From Desulfovibrionaceae bacterium (GTDB lineage: Bacteria > Desulfobacterota > Desulfovibrionia > Desulfovibrionales > Desulfovibrionaceae), in NCBI GenBank assembly GCA_910575755.1, contig CAJTFO010000001.1, positions 434,001-498,000 on the forward strand: DNA of 64,000 nucleotides, read 5' to 3'. A model generated the notes under the pieces. That model ran no database searches and was not told the origin of the DNA. It saw nothing but the letters and a program-made list of their open reading frames with translations. The position numbers and the translations under genes were made by a program. The stretch's first letter is position 1. Every line of letters starts with the position of its first letter. Below are positions 17,585-26,684 of the stretch, one piece after another.

Positions 17585-18648
17585 GCCAGCATTTCCTCGT
17601 CCACGCCGCTGCGGTCGTCGCCAGGCATGAGCTTGTATTTTTGCAGCAGGGCCACGGTTTCATCATAGCTCATCACGCTGTCGTTGGAGCCGTAAGCCTG
17701 GTTGCGCGGCGCATGGGCCTCCTCGCGGCGCAGTTCCGGCAACATGGGCGCGACAGCGAAAAAGTCCCCCCGGTCATAGGCCCGCGCGCCCTCTTCAGGC
17801 GAAATCATGAGTTCATGGATTTTTTCGCCGGGACGGATGCCGATAATCCGCGTTTCAATATTCCTGCCGCCTATGAGGGCCGCCGCCACATCCACAATGC
17901 GGGCGGCCGGGATTTTGGGAATATAGGTTTCTCCGGGATAGGCCCGCCTGACGGCTGTGGCGATGGTTGTCACCGCATAGGACAAGGGCAGCAGAAAGCG
18001 GGTCATGTCCGGCGTGGTGATGGTCACGGGGCCGCCACACTGAATCTGTTCGTGAAACAGAGGGATAACCGAGCCGCGCGAGGCCAGCACATTGCCGTAA
18101 CGCGCGCAGATAAAACGCGTTTGCGGGCAGGCGATATTGCCCGCAATGAACATGCGCTCCTGCAGGGCCTTGGTCATGCCCATGGCGTTGACCGGCAGGC
18201 AGGCTTTGTCAGTGGTGACGCCCACCACGGTTTCTATGGGGAAACGGTGTTCCTCGATGGCGCGCACAATATTGGCCGCGCCTGTGATGTTGGTCTTGCA
18301 GGCTTCGTGGACAAAATACTCGCATGACGGCACCTGCTTGAGCGCGGCGGCATTGATAACAATGTCAACATCGTGCAATGCCCCGCAAACAGATTCATAA
18401 TTGCGCACATCACCAATGCGGAATGAGAGCAGACGGCGAAAATTATCGTAAATAACCTCGTCCGTGGGATTTTTCAGCGTGGAATAGGCCACGCGCATAA
18501 AATGCTGCTTGGCTTCGTCACGAGAAAAAATCACTATCTTGCGCGGCAGCCCGTAGTTGCCGGCCAGCAATTGACGCGTCAGCGTTTTGCCCAGGGAGCC
18601 GGTGCCCCCGGTCACAAGTATGCTTTTATCCTGAAATACTGTTTTCAT
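17581..18648 (-). CDS. UDP-GlcNAc 5-inverting 4,6-dehydratase, CapE/WbjB/WbvB-like
   Basis: A 355-residue short-chain dehydrogenase of the FlaA1/CapE group. It has the NAD loop VTGGTGSLG, the TTDKA motif, and MGMTK where most SDR enzymes have YxxxK; replacement of the catalytic Tyr by Met is typical of CapE-type dehydratases that also epimerise C5 (and C3). The C-terminal IRPGEKIHELMISPEE segment is also family-typical. The start at 18648 has AGGA about ten bases upstream; an ATG four codons earlier is an alternative. It probably performs the first step from UDP-GlcNAc toward an L-configured 6-deoxy HexNAc. Confidence 0.88.
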   Translation of the reverse strand: MKTVFQDKSILVTGGTGSLGKTLTRQLLAGNYGLPRKIVIFSRDEAKQHFMRVAYSTLKNPTDEVIYDNFRRLLSFRIGDVRNYESVCGALHDVDIVINAAALKQVPSCEYFVHEACKTNITGAANIVRAIEEHRFPIETVVGVTTDKACLPVNAMGMTKALQERMFIAGNIACPQTRFICARYGNVLASRGSVIPLFHEQIQCGGPVTITTPDMTRFLLPLSYAVTTIATAVRRAYPGETYIPKIPAARIVDVAAALIGGRNIETRIIGIRPGEKIHELMISPEEGARAYDRGDFFAVAPMLPELRREEAHAPRNQAYGSNDSVMSYDETVALLQKYKLMPGDDRSGVDEEMLA

Positions 18649-18664
18649 GCTTTCAGTCATCCTG

Positions 18665-19534
18665 TCAGGCAAAATCAATGTTGTTTTTTTCATGCGCGAC
18701 GCGCATTGCGTTGAGCAGATCAGGCCAGGCGGGCGCTTCATACCCCGTGGCACGGCAAAATGCCGCGCCGGAGAGGCGCTTGTCCTCTCCCCTGCCGGCA
18801 TATGGCGTAATATGTATCCCTTTTTCATAGACGGCATTGAGCAGACAAAGCAGGTCATATTTTGAAATGGGCCGCGCGCTGACCTGATACAGACCATTCA
18901 GATCCGCATGGGGCAGAATATGCTCGGCCAGCACTCTGGCATGCTCGGATGTGGGCAGTCCCGAGTAAATGGCGTCTGTATAGCCGTTAATGGGGCCTCG
19001 CTGCGCCAAAAACCATTCCAGCAGCGAATGTTTGCCGCGCAGCTCCGGACCCAGCAGGGAGGTGCGCAGGGTCAGCGCGTTTTCGCCGCAAAGCTCTCCG
19101 AGGGCCTTGGTGCGGCCATAGATATCAGTCGCGGTGGGGATATCCTCCTCCAGATACGGACTGCCCTTGCAACCATCAAAAACGCAGTCGGTACTGTAGT
19201 GCACAAGACGGATGCGGCGCTCCCGGCACAGCTCCAGCAATTGCCAGGGCAGAACCGCATTGATGAACAGGCAGGGCAGCGTTTGCCGGCCTTCCGGAAT
19301 CTGGCGGATCAAGCCCACTGCATTGACGCACACATCGGGCCGGACCGCATCCAGGGCCCGGCGGACCGTGTCCATGTCCCGCCCGTCCAGCCCGGGCAGC
19401 AGCCGCGCGCGCCACGCGACGTTGCAGGCAAACATCCGCCGCACGCTGCCATAAACATCCATGCCGCGCCGCAACAGCTCCGCAAAGAGCATATGACCCA
19501 GCATGCCGGAAGCGCCCAGAATCAGAATTTTCAT
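18665..19534 (-). CDS. RmlD-like NAD(P)-dependent sugar reductase (WbvR-like)
   Basis: 289 residues of the RmlD substrate-binding family: N-terminal ILILGASGMLGHML, STDCVFDG, and YGRTKALGE as the catalytic YxxxK. It resembles dTDP-4-dehydrorhamnose reductase, but no rmlA, rmlB or rmlC is present; instead a CapE-like dehydratase and a WecB-like epimerase follow. It lacks the C-terminal cupin domain of CapF/WbjC, the reductase of UDP-L-FucNAc synthesis, so the WbvB-WbvR-WbvD route to UDP-L-RhaNAc and UDP-L-QuiNAc fits better. Confidence 0.82.
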   Translation of the reverse strand: MKILILGASGMLGHMLFAELLRRGMDVYGSVRRMFACNVAWRARLLPGLDGRDMDTVRRALDAVRPDVCVNAVGLIRQIPEGRQTLPCLFINAVLPWQLLELCRERRIRLVHYSTDCVFDGCKGSPYLEEDIPTATDIYGRTKALGELCGENALTLRTSLLGPELRGKHSLLEWFLAQRGPINGYTDAIYSGLPTSEHARVLAEHILPHADLNGLYQVSARPISKYDLLCLLNAVYEKGIHITPYAGRGEDKRLSGAAFCRATGYEAPAWPDLLNAMRVAHEKNNIDFA

Positions 19535-19535
19535 A

Positions 19536-20588
19536 TCAGCCCTGCCTTGTGGCGCTCATGGCCGTCGTTGGCGACATAACCCGCCCGCGTCCCAGCCGTC
19601 GCCAGGCCATGCGCGCGGCGGCAAAAACAATGCTCAGGCAGACCGAGGGCAGGGCCAGGGGCAGATGCTTGGCCGTGAGCCGCAGGCGGCTTCGGGTCAG
19701 CGTGAGCAGGCGGCGCGCATTGAAGCCGGCGTGGGAAAAGCCCGTGCTGGCCCCTTCCTTGTGCCAGACGAGGGCGTCCGGCGCGTAGGCGAAGTCAAAG
19801 CGGCCCTTGGCGCTGTAGGCCCAGTCCTGTTCTTCGCAGTAAAGAAAATAGCGTTCGTCCATGAGGCCCACCTGCTCAATGAAGCTGCGGCTGACCATGA
19901 CGCTGGCCCCGTAGATGAAATTGAGGCGGTTCTCCACCTGGGCCGCGTCCGCGCGCCTGGCCTGAGCCACACTTTCCCTGCCTCCGTCCAGTACAGAGAG
20001 GCCGGTCCATCTGTTGGTGTGTCCGCCCGCGCGGCACTGTACAAGGCCGCTGTCCCGATAGCAGACCAGCGAGCCGCACAGACCGGGGCGCTGCTTGGCA
20101 AAAAGCCGCCGACTCATGGCTTCCAGGGCGTTTGCGTCCACTATGGTGTCATTGTTGAGAATCCACACGGCGTCCGCTCCCCAGGCCATAAGCAGACGTA
20201 TGCCCGCGTTGTTGCCCGCCGCGTAGCCGGCATTGCTGTGACGGCGCAGCAGCGTCAGCGGCGCGGGAGCGGCATGGCGGGCCGCATCTTCGTCCAGTTC
20301 CCGCAGGGGCAGGGGTTTGGGGCATGGCCTGGGCGCGCCCAGTTCCGGCAGGGCGAAATCCATGCGACCGGCGGCCCAGTGGCGCAGCCAGCGCACACTG
20401 TCGTCAGGCGAGGCGTTGTCCACCACAACCAGCCAGGCGGGCGGCACAACGCCGGTCAGCACGGATTCCGCACAGGCAATGGTGTCCTGCCAGCCCTTGT
20501 AATTGAGGATGACAACACCGATACGCGGCTGTGCCGTTGCCTCCGGCCCGCGCCCGCTGCGGGGCGTGGCCACGTTCTGTTCACCCAT
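19536..20588 (-). CDS. Family 2 glycosyltransferase, rhamnosyltransferase-like
   Basis: A 350-residue GT2 enzyme of the WbbL/RfbF type: IGVVILNYKGWQDT, VVVDNASPDDS, HSNAGYAAGNNAGI, ILNNDT as the metal site, and a GLMDERYFLYCEEQDWAYSAK segment. The NYxxxxDT and NNDT motifs are common among rhamnosyltransferases, which fits an L-sugar donor made by the next three genes. The ATG at 20588 follows GGGGAGTCC; upstream in-frame ATGs lack a ribosome site. First gene of the polysaccharide operon. Confidence 0.87.
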   Translation of the reverse strand: MGEQNVATPRSGRGPEATAQPRIGVVILNYKGWQDTIACAESVLTGVVPPAWLVVVDNASPDDSVRWLRHWAAGRMDFALPELGAPRPCPKPLPLRELDEDAARHAAPAPLTLLRRHSNAGYAAGNNAGIRLLMAWGADAVWILNNDTIVDANALEAMSRRLFAKQRPGLCGSLVCYRDSGLVQCRAGGHTNRWTGLSVLDGGRESVAQARRADAAQVENRLNFIYGASVMVSRSFIEQVGLMDERYFLYCEEQDWAYSAKGRFDFAYAPDALVWHKEGASTGFSHAGFNARRLLTLTRSRLRLTAKHLPLALPSVCLSIVFAAARMAWRRLGRGRVMSPTTAMSATRQG

Positions 20589-20680
20589 GCCGGACTCCCC
20601 TTTCATGGCGGCGGTAAAACAGCCCACGACAGCTCATGCCGCCGACTCTGAAGACCTGCGGACATGGCTGACAAACGCTG

Positions 20681-20694
20681 ACAGACGCACTGTC
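20681..20694. repeat. 14-bp inverted repeat, left copy
   Basis: ACAGACGCACTGTC here is the exact reverse complement of 20843-20856. With its 5' flanking G the unit is itself nearly palindromic (GACAG-N5-CTGTC), as expected for a dimeric regulator site. It lies about 95 bp upstream of the first polysaccharide gene. Confidence 0.55.
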
Positions 20695-20842
20695 GATTTT
20701 TTGCGGACAAGGAGAGAGATGGGAGTATGTAACCTGATGAGTTGACAGGAATTTTTTAGCAGACAGGACAGAGGAAAGTTTTCTCTAAAAGCGGATATTG
20801 CCAACAAACGCGTTTTAATATATTGTTTTTCAACAAGTCATT

Positions 20843-20856
20843 GACAGTGCGTCTGT
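20843..20856. repeat. 14-bp inverted repeat, right copy
   Basis: GACAGTGCGTCTGT, exact reverse complement of 20681-20694, with a 148-bp spacer between the copies. Function unknown; a regulator-binding pair is the simplest guess. Confidence 0.55.
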
Positions 20857-21012
20857 TGATGAGCAATCTGGATATGTCCGAATACAACTTTGTGCTTGGT
20901 TGCCTTCCTGCGGAATGTGCGCCTTGTTTTTTTCGTCCATTCCCTGTGGTCAGCGCGCACGTTTCCCAAAAGCCTGTTGTCAGATCAAGCCGATCTCAAG
21001 TCAAACCTCAGT

Positions 21013-21059
21013 AAAAAACGCCGTCCGAAAAATTCAGCTTTTCACGGACGGCGTTTTTT
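21013..21059 (-). terminator. Intrinsic terminator after dxs (bidirectional form)
   Basis: A perfect stem AAAAAACGCCGTCCG / CGGACGGCGTTTTTT around a 17-nt loop. On the minus strand it lies 35 nt after the dxs stop and ends in six T; the opposite strand reads the same way, so it can stop transcription in both directions. Confidence 0.9.
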
Positions 21060-21093
21060 ATTGAGGTCTGCCCCAGGGCGCATTCTCTGAGCT

Positions 21094-23025
21094 TCAATCT
21101 CGTGGCCGCGCCGCCTGCGCAATGCGCGAAAACTTCTGCCCACCGCCTTCACGCGCCAGTTCAAGAATGGCGCGGGCGATGCCCTGACTGCGCAAGCCCA
21201 GTATCTCGCGCAACTGCAATTGCTTGCCATGCTCCACGAAATAATCCGGCAGGCCCAGGCGCCGGATACGCTGCCCACGCAGCAAGCCCTGATCATTAAG
21301 AAACTCCAGCACAGCCGACGAAAAGCCCCCGGCCAGCGAGCCTTCCTCCACAATCAGCAGGCGGTCAAAGCGCCGGGCCAGATCAGCCAGTTGCGCTTCC
21401 GGCAAGGGCTTGAGCCAGACAGGATCAAACACCAGCGGGCTGAAGCCCAGTTCCCTTTCCGCCAGCGCTGCCGCCTCCAGGGCCGGATGCGCCCGGTTGC
21501 CCACGGCAATGACGGCAATATGCTCACCCTGACGCAACATGTCGCCCACGCCCGGCGCAAGCAGGCGCGGCTCCCCTGCCAGGGGCACGCCGAAGCCAGC
21601 GCCGCGCGGATAGCGCAACGCATACGGGCCGTCGCCGTTCAGGGCGGTTTTCAGGCAGTGGCGCAACATGTCCTCATCGCGCGGCGCCAGCATGCGTATC
21701 TGCGGGATATGCCGCAGAAAGGCAATGTCAAAGGCGCCATGATGGGTGGCGCCGTCCTCGCCCACCAGACCGGCACGATCCACGCAAAATGTCACCGGCA
21801 GATTCTGAATGCAGACATCGTGAACCACCTGGTCATAGCCGCGCTGCAAAAAGGTGGAATAGATGGCCAGAGCGGGCCGGTAGCCCTGGCTGGCCAGACC
21901 GGCGGCAAAGGTCACGGCATGCTGCTCGCAGATGCCCGTATCCACAAAGCGCTCCGGAAAGCGCTCCCGAAAGCGGTTGGTGCCCGTGCCCTCGGGCATG
22001 GCCGCCGTGATGGCAATGATTCTCTTGTCCTTTTCAGCCAGCTCCACCAGGGTATTGCTGAAAACGCGGGTGAAGGTGGGCAGGGAGGCCGAGGCCACGG
22101 GCAGGCCGGTTTCAGGCGTGAACAGCCCCACGCCGTGATACTGGGTGGGATTTTTTTCCGCCGGAGAGTAGCCCTTGCCCTTGCGGGTGCGCACATGCAG
22201 CAGCACGGGGCCGTCCTCCACGGCGGCGGCCATCTGCAAATGCCGCCGCAACGCCGGAAGATCATGCCCGTCCACCGGCCCTATATAGGTGAAGCGGAAT
22301 GCCTCGAAAAGCATGCCCGGCGTGAAGAAGGACTTGAAGCTCCATTCGCCGCGCATGGCGTACAGAGCCAGCTTTTGCCCGATGCGCGGAATGGAGCGCA
22401 GAAACTTGAGCACCTCCCGCCGCGTCTGACGCACCCAGCGCCGCGACAGTGTACGGCTCAGAAACAGGGACAGCGCGCCCACATTGGGAGAAATGGACAT
22501 TTCATTGTCATTGAGCACGACAATAAGCCGCCGCCCCATATGCCCGGCCAGATTCAGCCCTTCAAAGGCCTCGCCGGCGGTCAGCGAACCATCCCCGATA
22601 ATGGCCAGCACATGATGACGCAGGCCGGAAAGATCCCGCGCCAGCGCCATGCCCAGCGCCGCTGAAATGGAGGTGGAGGAATGGCCCACGCCAAAATGGT
22701 CATAAGGACTTTCAGCCATGCGCGGAAAGCCGGACAGCCCGTCCAGAAGGCGCAGGGTATGGAAACGGTCGGCGCGGCCCGTGAGCAGCTTATGGGCATA
22801 AGCCTGATGCCCCACGTCCCAGATCAGCTTGTCCCTGTTCAGATCAAAGGTGGAGAACAGGGCCAGCGTCAGCTCAACCACGCCCAGCGAGGGCGCCAGA
22901 TGGCCGCCGTTATGCGCCACCACGTCAATGATGCGCCGGCGCACCTCATCCGCCAGCCGCTCCAGTTCCGACTCGGAAAGGGCCGCCACCTGCGCCGGGT
23001 CAGTGATGCCGTCCAGAATGGACAT
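21094..23025 (-). CDS. dxs: 1-deoxy-D-xylulose-5-phosphate synthase
   Basis: Thiamine-diphosphate enzyme condensing pyruvate and glyceraldehyde-3-phosphate, the first step of the MEP isoprenoid pathway. 643 residues. Visible are HNGGHLAPSLGVVELT, WDVGHQAYAHKLLTGR, the ThDP/Mg site GDGSLTAGEAFEGLN...LNDNEMSIS, and the transketolase pyrimidine-binding and C-terminal domains (DIGICEQHAV-type segment, PRGAG). The ATG at 23025 has GAGG six bases upstream; an earlier in-frame ATG has none. Last gene of a seven-gene operon that also contains ispG and ispA. Confidence 0.96.
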   Translation of the reverse strand: MSILDGITDPAQVAALSESELERLADEVRRRIIDVVAHNGGHLAPSLGVVELTLALFSTFDLNRDKLIWDVGHQAYAHKLLTGRADRFHTLRLLDGLSGFPRMAESPYDHFGVGHSSTSISAALGMALARDLSGLRHHVLAIIGDGSLTAGEAFEGLNLAGHMGRRLIVVLNDNEMSISPNVGALSLFLSRTLSRRWVRQTRREVLKFLRSIPRIGQKLALYAMRGEWSFKSFFTPGMLFEAFRFTYIGPVDGHDLPALRRHLQMAAAVEDGPVLLHVRTRKGKGYSPAEKNPTQYHGVGLFTPETGLPVASASLPTFTRVFSNTLVELAEKDKRIIAITAAMPEGTGTNRFRERFPERFVDTGICEQHAVTFAAGLASQGYRPALAIYSTFLQRGYDQVVHDVCIQNLPVTFCVDRAGLVGEDGATHHGAFDIAFLRHIPQIRMLAPRDEDMLRHCLKTALNGDGPYALRYPRGAGFGVPLAGEPRLLAPGVGDMLRQGEHIAVIAVGNRAHPALEAAALAERELGFSPLVFDPVWLKPLPEAQLADLARRFDRLLIVEEGSLAGGFSSAVLEFLNDQGLLRGQRIRRLGLPDYFVEHGKQLQLREILGLRSQGIARAILELAREGGGQKFSRIAQAARPRD

Positions 23026-23044
23026 AGTTGCCTCATGCTCCATC

Positions 23045-23938
23045 TCAGGCCGCCCTGGTCACGGTGTACTCGGCCAGGGCGCGGAGGAAATCGGCTTCCC
23101 TTCCGGAAAAATCCGCCAGGGCGGCCTGGGCGGCCTCCGCCTGGGCGCGCGCCAGTTCACGGCTTTTCTCAATCCCCAGCAGGGACGGATAGGTATTCTT
23201 GCCCTGTGCCGCATCGCTGCCGGCGGGTTTGCCCAGGGTGGCCGTGTCCGCCACCACATCCAGAATGTCGTCGGCAATCTGAAATGCCACGCCCAGAGCC
23301 GAACCAAAATCGCCGAGAGCGCGCAACGCGGTTTGGTCCGCCCCGGCCAGCAGGCCGCCGCACACGCAGGAGGCCCGCAGCAGCGCCCCGGTTTTCATGG
23401 CGTGCATGCCCCGCAGTTCCTCAAGGCTGATTTGGGAGCGACCGGTGTAAATCATATCCCATTCCTGTCCGCCCACCATGCCGGACGCGCCAGCGGCCAG
23501 GGCCAGTTCCGCCACGGCGCGCAGCAGCACGTCCGACGCCAGGGGCGCGCGGCACATGATCAGAAAGGCGTCAGTCAGCAGGCCATCTCCGGCCAGAATG
23601 GCCGTGGCCTCGTCGAAAGCCTTGTGATTGGAAGGCTTGCCGCGCCGCAGATCGTCATCGTCCATAGCGGGCAGATCGTCATGGATCAGGGAATAGGTGT
23701 GGATCATCTCAATGGCCGAGGCAAAGGGCAGGGCCTTGTGCGACTCCAGACCGCAGAGAGCCGCGCAGCTCAGGCAGAGCGTCGGGCGCAGCCGCTTGCC
23801 CCCGGCCTGAAGGCTGTAGAGCATGGATTCCTTGAGACGCGGCGGCATGTCCCGACCGTCCAGGCATGTGGCCAGATAGGCTTCCACCTCCCGGCCCCGG
23901 CGTTTGAGCAGACTTTTCATTTCTTCCACGGGCATCAT
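23045..23938 (-). CDS. ispA: Geranyl/farnesyl diphosphate synthase (polyprenyl synthetase)
   Basis: 297 residues of the trans-prenyltransferase fold that chain-elongates IPP with DMAPP. The first aspartate-rich motif is DDLPAMDDDD, the second is DDILD, and GGKRLRP binds IPP. The length and the two-residue insertion inside the first Asp motif (DDxxxxD) are typical of bacterial IspA. It sits between xseB and dxs, the arrangement found in many proteobacteria. The start is either of two adjacent ATGs at 23938 and 23935. Confidence 0.93.
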   Translation of the reverse strand: MMPVEEMKSLLKRRGREVEAYLATCLDGRDMPPRLKESMLYSLQAGGKRLRPTLCLSCAALCGLESHKALPFASAIEMIHTYSLIHDDLPAMDDDDLRRGKPSNHKAFDEATAILAGDGLLTDAFLIMCRAPLASDVLLRAVAELALAAGASGMVGGQEWDMIYTGRSQISLEELRGMHAMKTGALLRASCVCGGLLAGADQTALRALGDFGSALGVAFQIADDILDVVADTATLGKPAGSDAAQGKNTYPSLLGIEKSRELARAQAEAAQAALADFSGREADFLRALAEYTVTRAA

Positions 23939-23941
23939 GGC

Positions 23942-24205
23942 TTATTCCGCCTCCTGCGGCTCACGGCCGCGCGCTGCGCCCCCGATCTCGTCCGGAGTCA
24001 GGGCTTTCAGTTCGCCGTCCTGCCAGAGAGAAAGCTCATGGCGGGCCTTTTCCAGTTGCTCACGGCAAAAACGCGAACACTCCGCGCCTTCCCTGTACAG
24101 GGCCATGCCCTCTTCCAGAGGCAGATCGCCGGACTCCAGGGCGGTAACGATTTCCTGAAGCCGGATCATTTTTTTCTCAAAAAGATTTTCCTTTCCGGCG
24201 CTCAT
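23942..24205 (-). CDS. xseB: Exodeoxyribonuclease VII small subunit
   Basis: 87 residues. The conserved core FEKKMIRLQEIVTALESGDLPLEEGMALYREG is the XseB signature; the C-terminus is variable. XseB helices bind XseA to form the single-strand exonuclease VII. The ATG overlaps the stop of the M23 peptidase gene (ATGA). The two exonuclease subunits are separated here by that peptidase gene, which is a less usual order. Confidence 0.9.
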   Translation of the reverse strand: MSAGKENLFEKKMIRLQEIVTALESGDLPLEEGMALYREGAECSRFCREQLEKARHELSLWQDGELKALTPDEIGGAARGREPQEAE

Positions 24206-25167
24206 TGGTTCAGACCCCCTGCATGGGCGGATGTGGCGGAAGAAACGGCGGGAATGCACTCCGCCGCAAGAAGAGGCTGCGGGTCCACCGACTGGCCCTG
24301 CACGATGAGCGAAAGGTGCAGATGCGGCCCTGTCACCCTTCCCGTAGCCCCCACAAGACCGATGATCTGTCCCTTGCGCACGCGTTCGCCAGGCGTCACC
24401 TGCGCCTCGGACAGATGCAGATAGGCGCTGAAAACCCCCTCGCCGTGGTTGATGTACACCACATTGCCGGAAAAATACAAATTGTCCACCAGTGCCACCT
24501 GCCCGTCGGCGCACGCCTGAACGGGCGCGCCCAGCGCCCCGCGCATATCCAGCCCCCGGTGCACGCTGCGCGGCTGGCCGTTGAACACCCGCTTCATGCC
24601 GAACAGGCTGGAAATACCGCCAGGCACAGGACGCGCCAGGGGCATGGTCCAGCAGCGCTCCGGCAGGAACTGCGCCAGCGCCTGGCGCACCTTTTCACGG
24701 TCCTTCCTGATCCGCGCCTGCTGCGAAGCAGGAGGATTGACGTATTTTTTGTCCACCGTGAGCTTCTGCACAGGACGCGCCTTGTCATACAGCGCCAGGC
24801 GGGTCAGGGCCTGCGGCGCCACACTGTTTGTCCTGCGTCCGGCGACCGCGGCGGCCACGCCCAGTTCCAGGCTGTGAGCCTTTTCCTCCAGAGGCACAGG
24901 CAGCAGAATCACCGCCCGCCACGAGGCGCTCTTCTGACCGCCAGTTTCCCCGGGGGCCTCGGCCCTGGCCGTAAAAGTTTTGCCCCGCCACAAAAAGACA
25001 AAACGCTCCACCGGCTCATCGGAAACCGCCAGGGCAAGAAAAGCGTCGCCTCTGGCGGCCTTTTCCGGCGCTTCCAGCCGCACGCCGGCCAGAACCGGGA
25101 CACTGAGCGCAAGACAGGCCGCGCATAAGGCCAGGCGGCGCACCATACAAGCAAGCAGACATGTCAT
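24202..25167 (-). CDS. Exported M23 (LytM) family metallopeptidase
   Basis: 321 residues with an N-terminal signal peptide (ALCAACLALSVPVLA). Residues ~30-110 look like the beta-rich domain found before Desulfovibrio M23 peptidases. The LytM domain in the C-terminal part has HRGLDMRG and HLHLS, supplying the HxxxD and HxH zinc ligands, and the YINHGEGVFSAYLHLS stretch. A predicted periplasmic zinc endopeptidase acting on peptidoglycan cross-links. It overlaps xseB and xseA by 4 bp each, so it is tightly co-translated, though its function is unrelated to DNA repair. Confidence 0.88.
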   Translation of the reverse strand: MTCLLACMVRRLALCAACLALSVPVLAGVRLEAPEKAARGDAFLALAVSDEPVERFVFLWRGKTFTARAEAPGETGGQKSASWRAVILLPVPLEEKAHSLELGVAAAVAGRRTNSVAPQALTRLALYDKARPVQKLTVDKKYVNPPASQQARIRKDREKVRQALAQFLPERCWTMPLARPVPGGISSLFGMKRVFNGQPRSVHRGLDMRGALGAPVQACADGQVALVDNLYFSGNVVYINHGEGVFSAYLHLSEAQVTPGERVRKGQIIGLVGATGRVTGPHLHLSLIVQGQSVDPQPLLAAECIPAVSSATSAHAGGLNQ

Positions 25168-26654
25168 ATGTTTTTCTCCCCAGATTGCGCGGCATCCGGG
25201 CTGACGCGGCTGACCACAGCGGTCAGGCGACCGTCGGCCAGGCGCACCTCAATTTCCCGGTTCGGAGCCGTCTGTCCGACCGAACGCAGAATGCCGCCCC
25301 GCGCCGTGCGCACCAGGGCATAGCCCCGGTGCAGCGGCGCCAGCGGGTCATTGGCCGCCAATGCGGCTTCAAGACTTTCCAGACGGCGGAAGCGCGTTTC
25401 CAGCCAGGCGACGCCCGCTGCCCGCAAGGCGTTTTGCGCCAGGGTCAGCGAATGTACCGCATTGCTCAGACGGTGCGGCAGGGCCGCATCCAGGGCGGCC
25501 CGCAACAGGCTCAGGCGCGCCTGAAGCGCGTCCAGCCGCCCCGGGGTCAGCGCTGCCCGCCGGGAGCGCTCCAGTCCGTCCAGAACGCGGCTCTTGTTCG
25601 TGAGCCATTGCCGGGCCGCGCCCCGCAACGCCAGTGACAGGCGCGCCAGACGCTCAGCCAGCCGAATCTGATGACGCTGGGGGGAAAACCAGCGCAGGGC
25701 GTTTTCCCGCTCCCGCAGTCTCAGTTCCTCCCGCTCAAGGCGTATGGCAAAAGCCCGCCGCAGGGCCGCCGCGCTCTCATCCAGACGTTGCCTAAGCTCA
25801 GCGCGTTGCGGCCAGAGCAATTGCGCCGCATGCGAAGGCGTAGCCGCGCGCAGATCGGCGGTCATATCCGCCAGAGTCACATCCACCTCATGGCCGATGC
25901 CCGCCACCACAGGCAGACGCGAATGAAATATGGCCTCGGCCACGCTCTCTTCATTAAAGGCCCAGAGATCTTCCAGCGAACCGCCGCCCCGAATCAGCAC
26001 GATGACCTGCGCCCAGTCCTGGGCATTGGCCGCAGTCAGAGCCCGCACGATCTCGGGCGCGGCCTCCTCCCCCTGTACCGAAGCCGGGAAAAGCCGGATC
26101 TGCGCTCCGCTGCCCCGGTCGCGGGCCAGTTCCAGAAAATCATGGATGGCCGCGCCGCTGGGCGAGGTGATCAGGGCCACACGTTGCGGATTCCAGGGCG
26201 CAAGGCGCTTGCGTTCCTGCGCAAAATATCCGGCCTGGGCCAGCCTGCGCTTGCGTTCCTCAAAAGCCTGGGCCAGCAGCCCCTGACCGGCAGGCTGCAC
26301 CAGTTCTACCAGCAGTTGATACTGGCCGCGCGGCGCATAGACGCTGATTCTTCCGGCACAGAGCATGTTCAGCCCGTTGCGCAGGAGTTCCAGCGGCGAA
26401 GGGCGAGGCCTGTCAAAGACCTCGCCGGTGAGCGGATCAAAGGCCTGTTCCTGCTCCGCCTGACGCTGCTGGCCCCGGAACCAGACGCATTGCAATTGGG
26501 CGTCCTGATCCTTGAGGCTGAAATAAATATGCCCGGAACCGGGGCGCGAGAGGTTGCTTACCTCACCCCGCACCCAGACAAAGGGGAAACGTCCCTCCAG
26601 ACTTCTGCGCAAGTGCTCCGTAAGAGCACGGACCGTCAGTATGCCGTCCTGCAT
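25164..26654 (-). CDS. xseA: Exodeoxyribonuclease VII large subunit
   Basis: 496 residues. The N-terminal OB fold (LTVRALTEHLRRSLEGRFPFVWVRGEVSNLSRPGSGHIYFSLKD) is followed by the catalytic region VALITSPSGAAIHDFL, RGGGSLEDLWAFNEE and GIGHEVDVTLADMTADLRAATPSHAA, then a long coiled-coil arm. The ends of the protein are complete. An extra ~20-residue loop after the first OB strands (PLTGEVFDRPRPSP) is not in E. coli XseA. Cleaves single-stranded DNA into short oligonucleotides. Confidence 0.94.
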   Translation of the reverse strand: MQDGILTVRALTEHLRRSLEGRFPFVWVRGEVSNLSRPGSGHIYFSLKDQDAQLQCVWFRGQQRQAEQEQAFDPLTGEVFDRPRPSPLELLRNGLNMLCAGRISVYAPRGQYQLLVELVQPAGQGLLAQAFEERKRRLAQAGYFAQERKRLAPWNPQRVALITSPSGAAIHDFLELARDRGSGAQIRLFPASVQGEEAAPEIVRALTAANAQDWAQVIVLIRGGGSLEDLWAFNEESVAEAIFHSRLPVVAGIGHEVDVTLADMTADLRAATPSHAAQLLWPQRAELRQRLDESAAALRRAFAIRLEREELRLRERENALRWFSPQRHQIRLAERLARLSLALRGAARQWLTNKSRVLDGLERSRRAALTPGRLDALQARLSLLRAALDAALPHRLSNAVHSLTLAQNALRAAGVAWLETRFRRLESLEAALAANDPLAPLHRGYALVRTARGGILRSVGQTAPNREIEVRLADGRLTAVVSRVSPDAAQSGEKNI

Positions 26655-26684
26655 AGGTCGCCGGAGCAGCCCATCCCCGCGGGA

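Larger units (their letters stand above)
20589..21012. other. Intergenic region upstream of the polysaccharide operon
   Basis: 424 bp, relatively AT-rich, with no ORF I would support. It should contain the promoter of the polysaccharide operon (minus strand), but no hexamer pair is convincing. It contains an inverted pair of operator-like sequences at 20681-20694 and 20843-20856. Confidence 0.45.

Noticed and set aside
20823-21014. Possible 63-residue ORF in the dxs/polysaccharide gap
   Set aside because: No ribosome site, no homology visible, overlaps the right inverted repeat.
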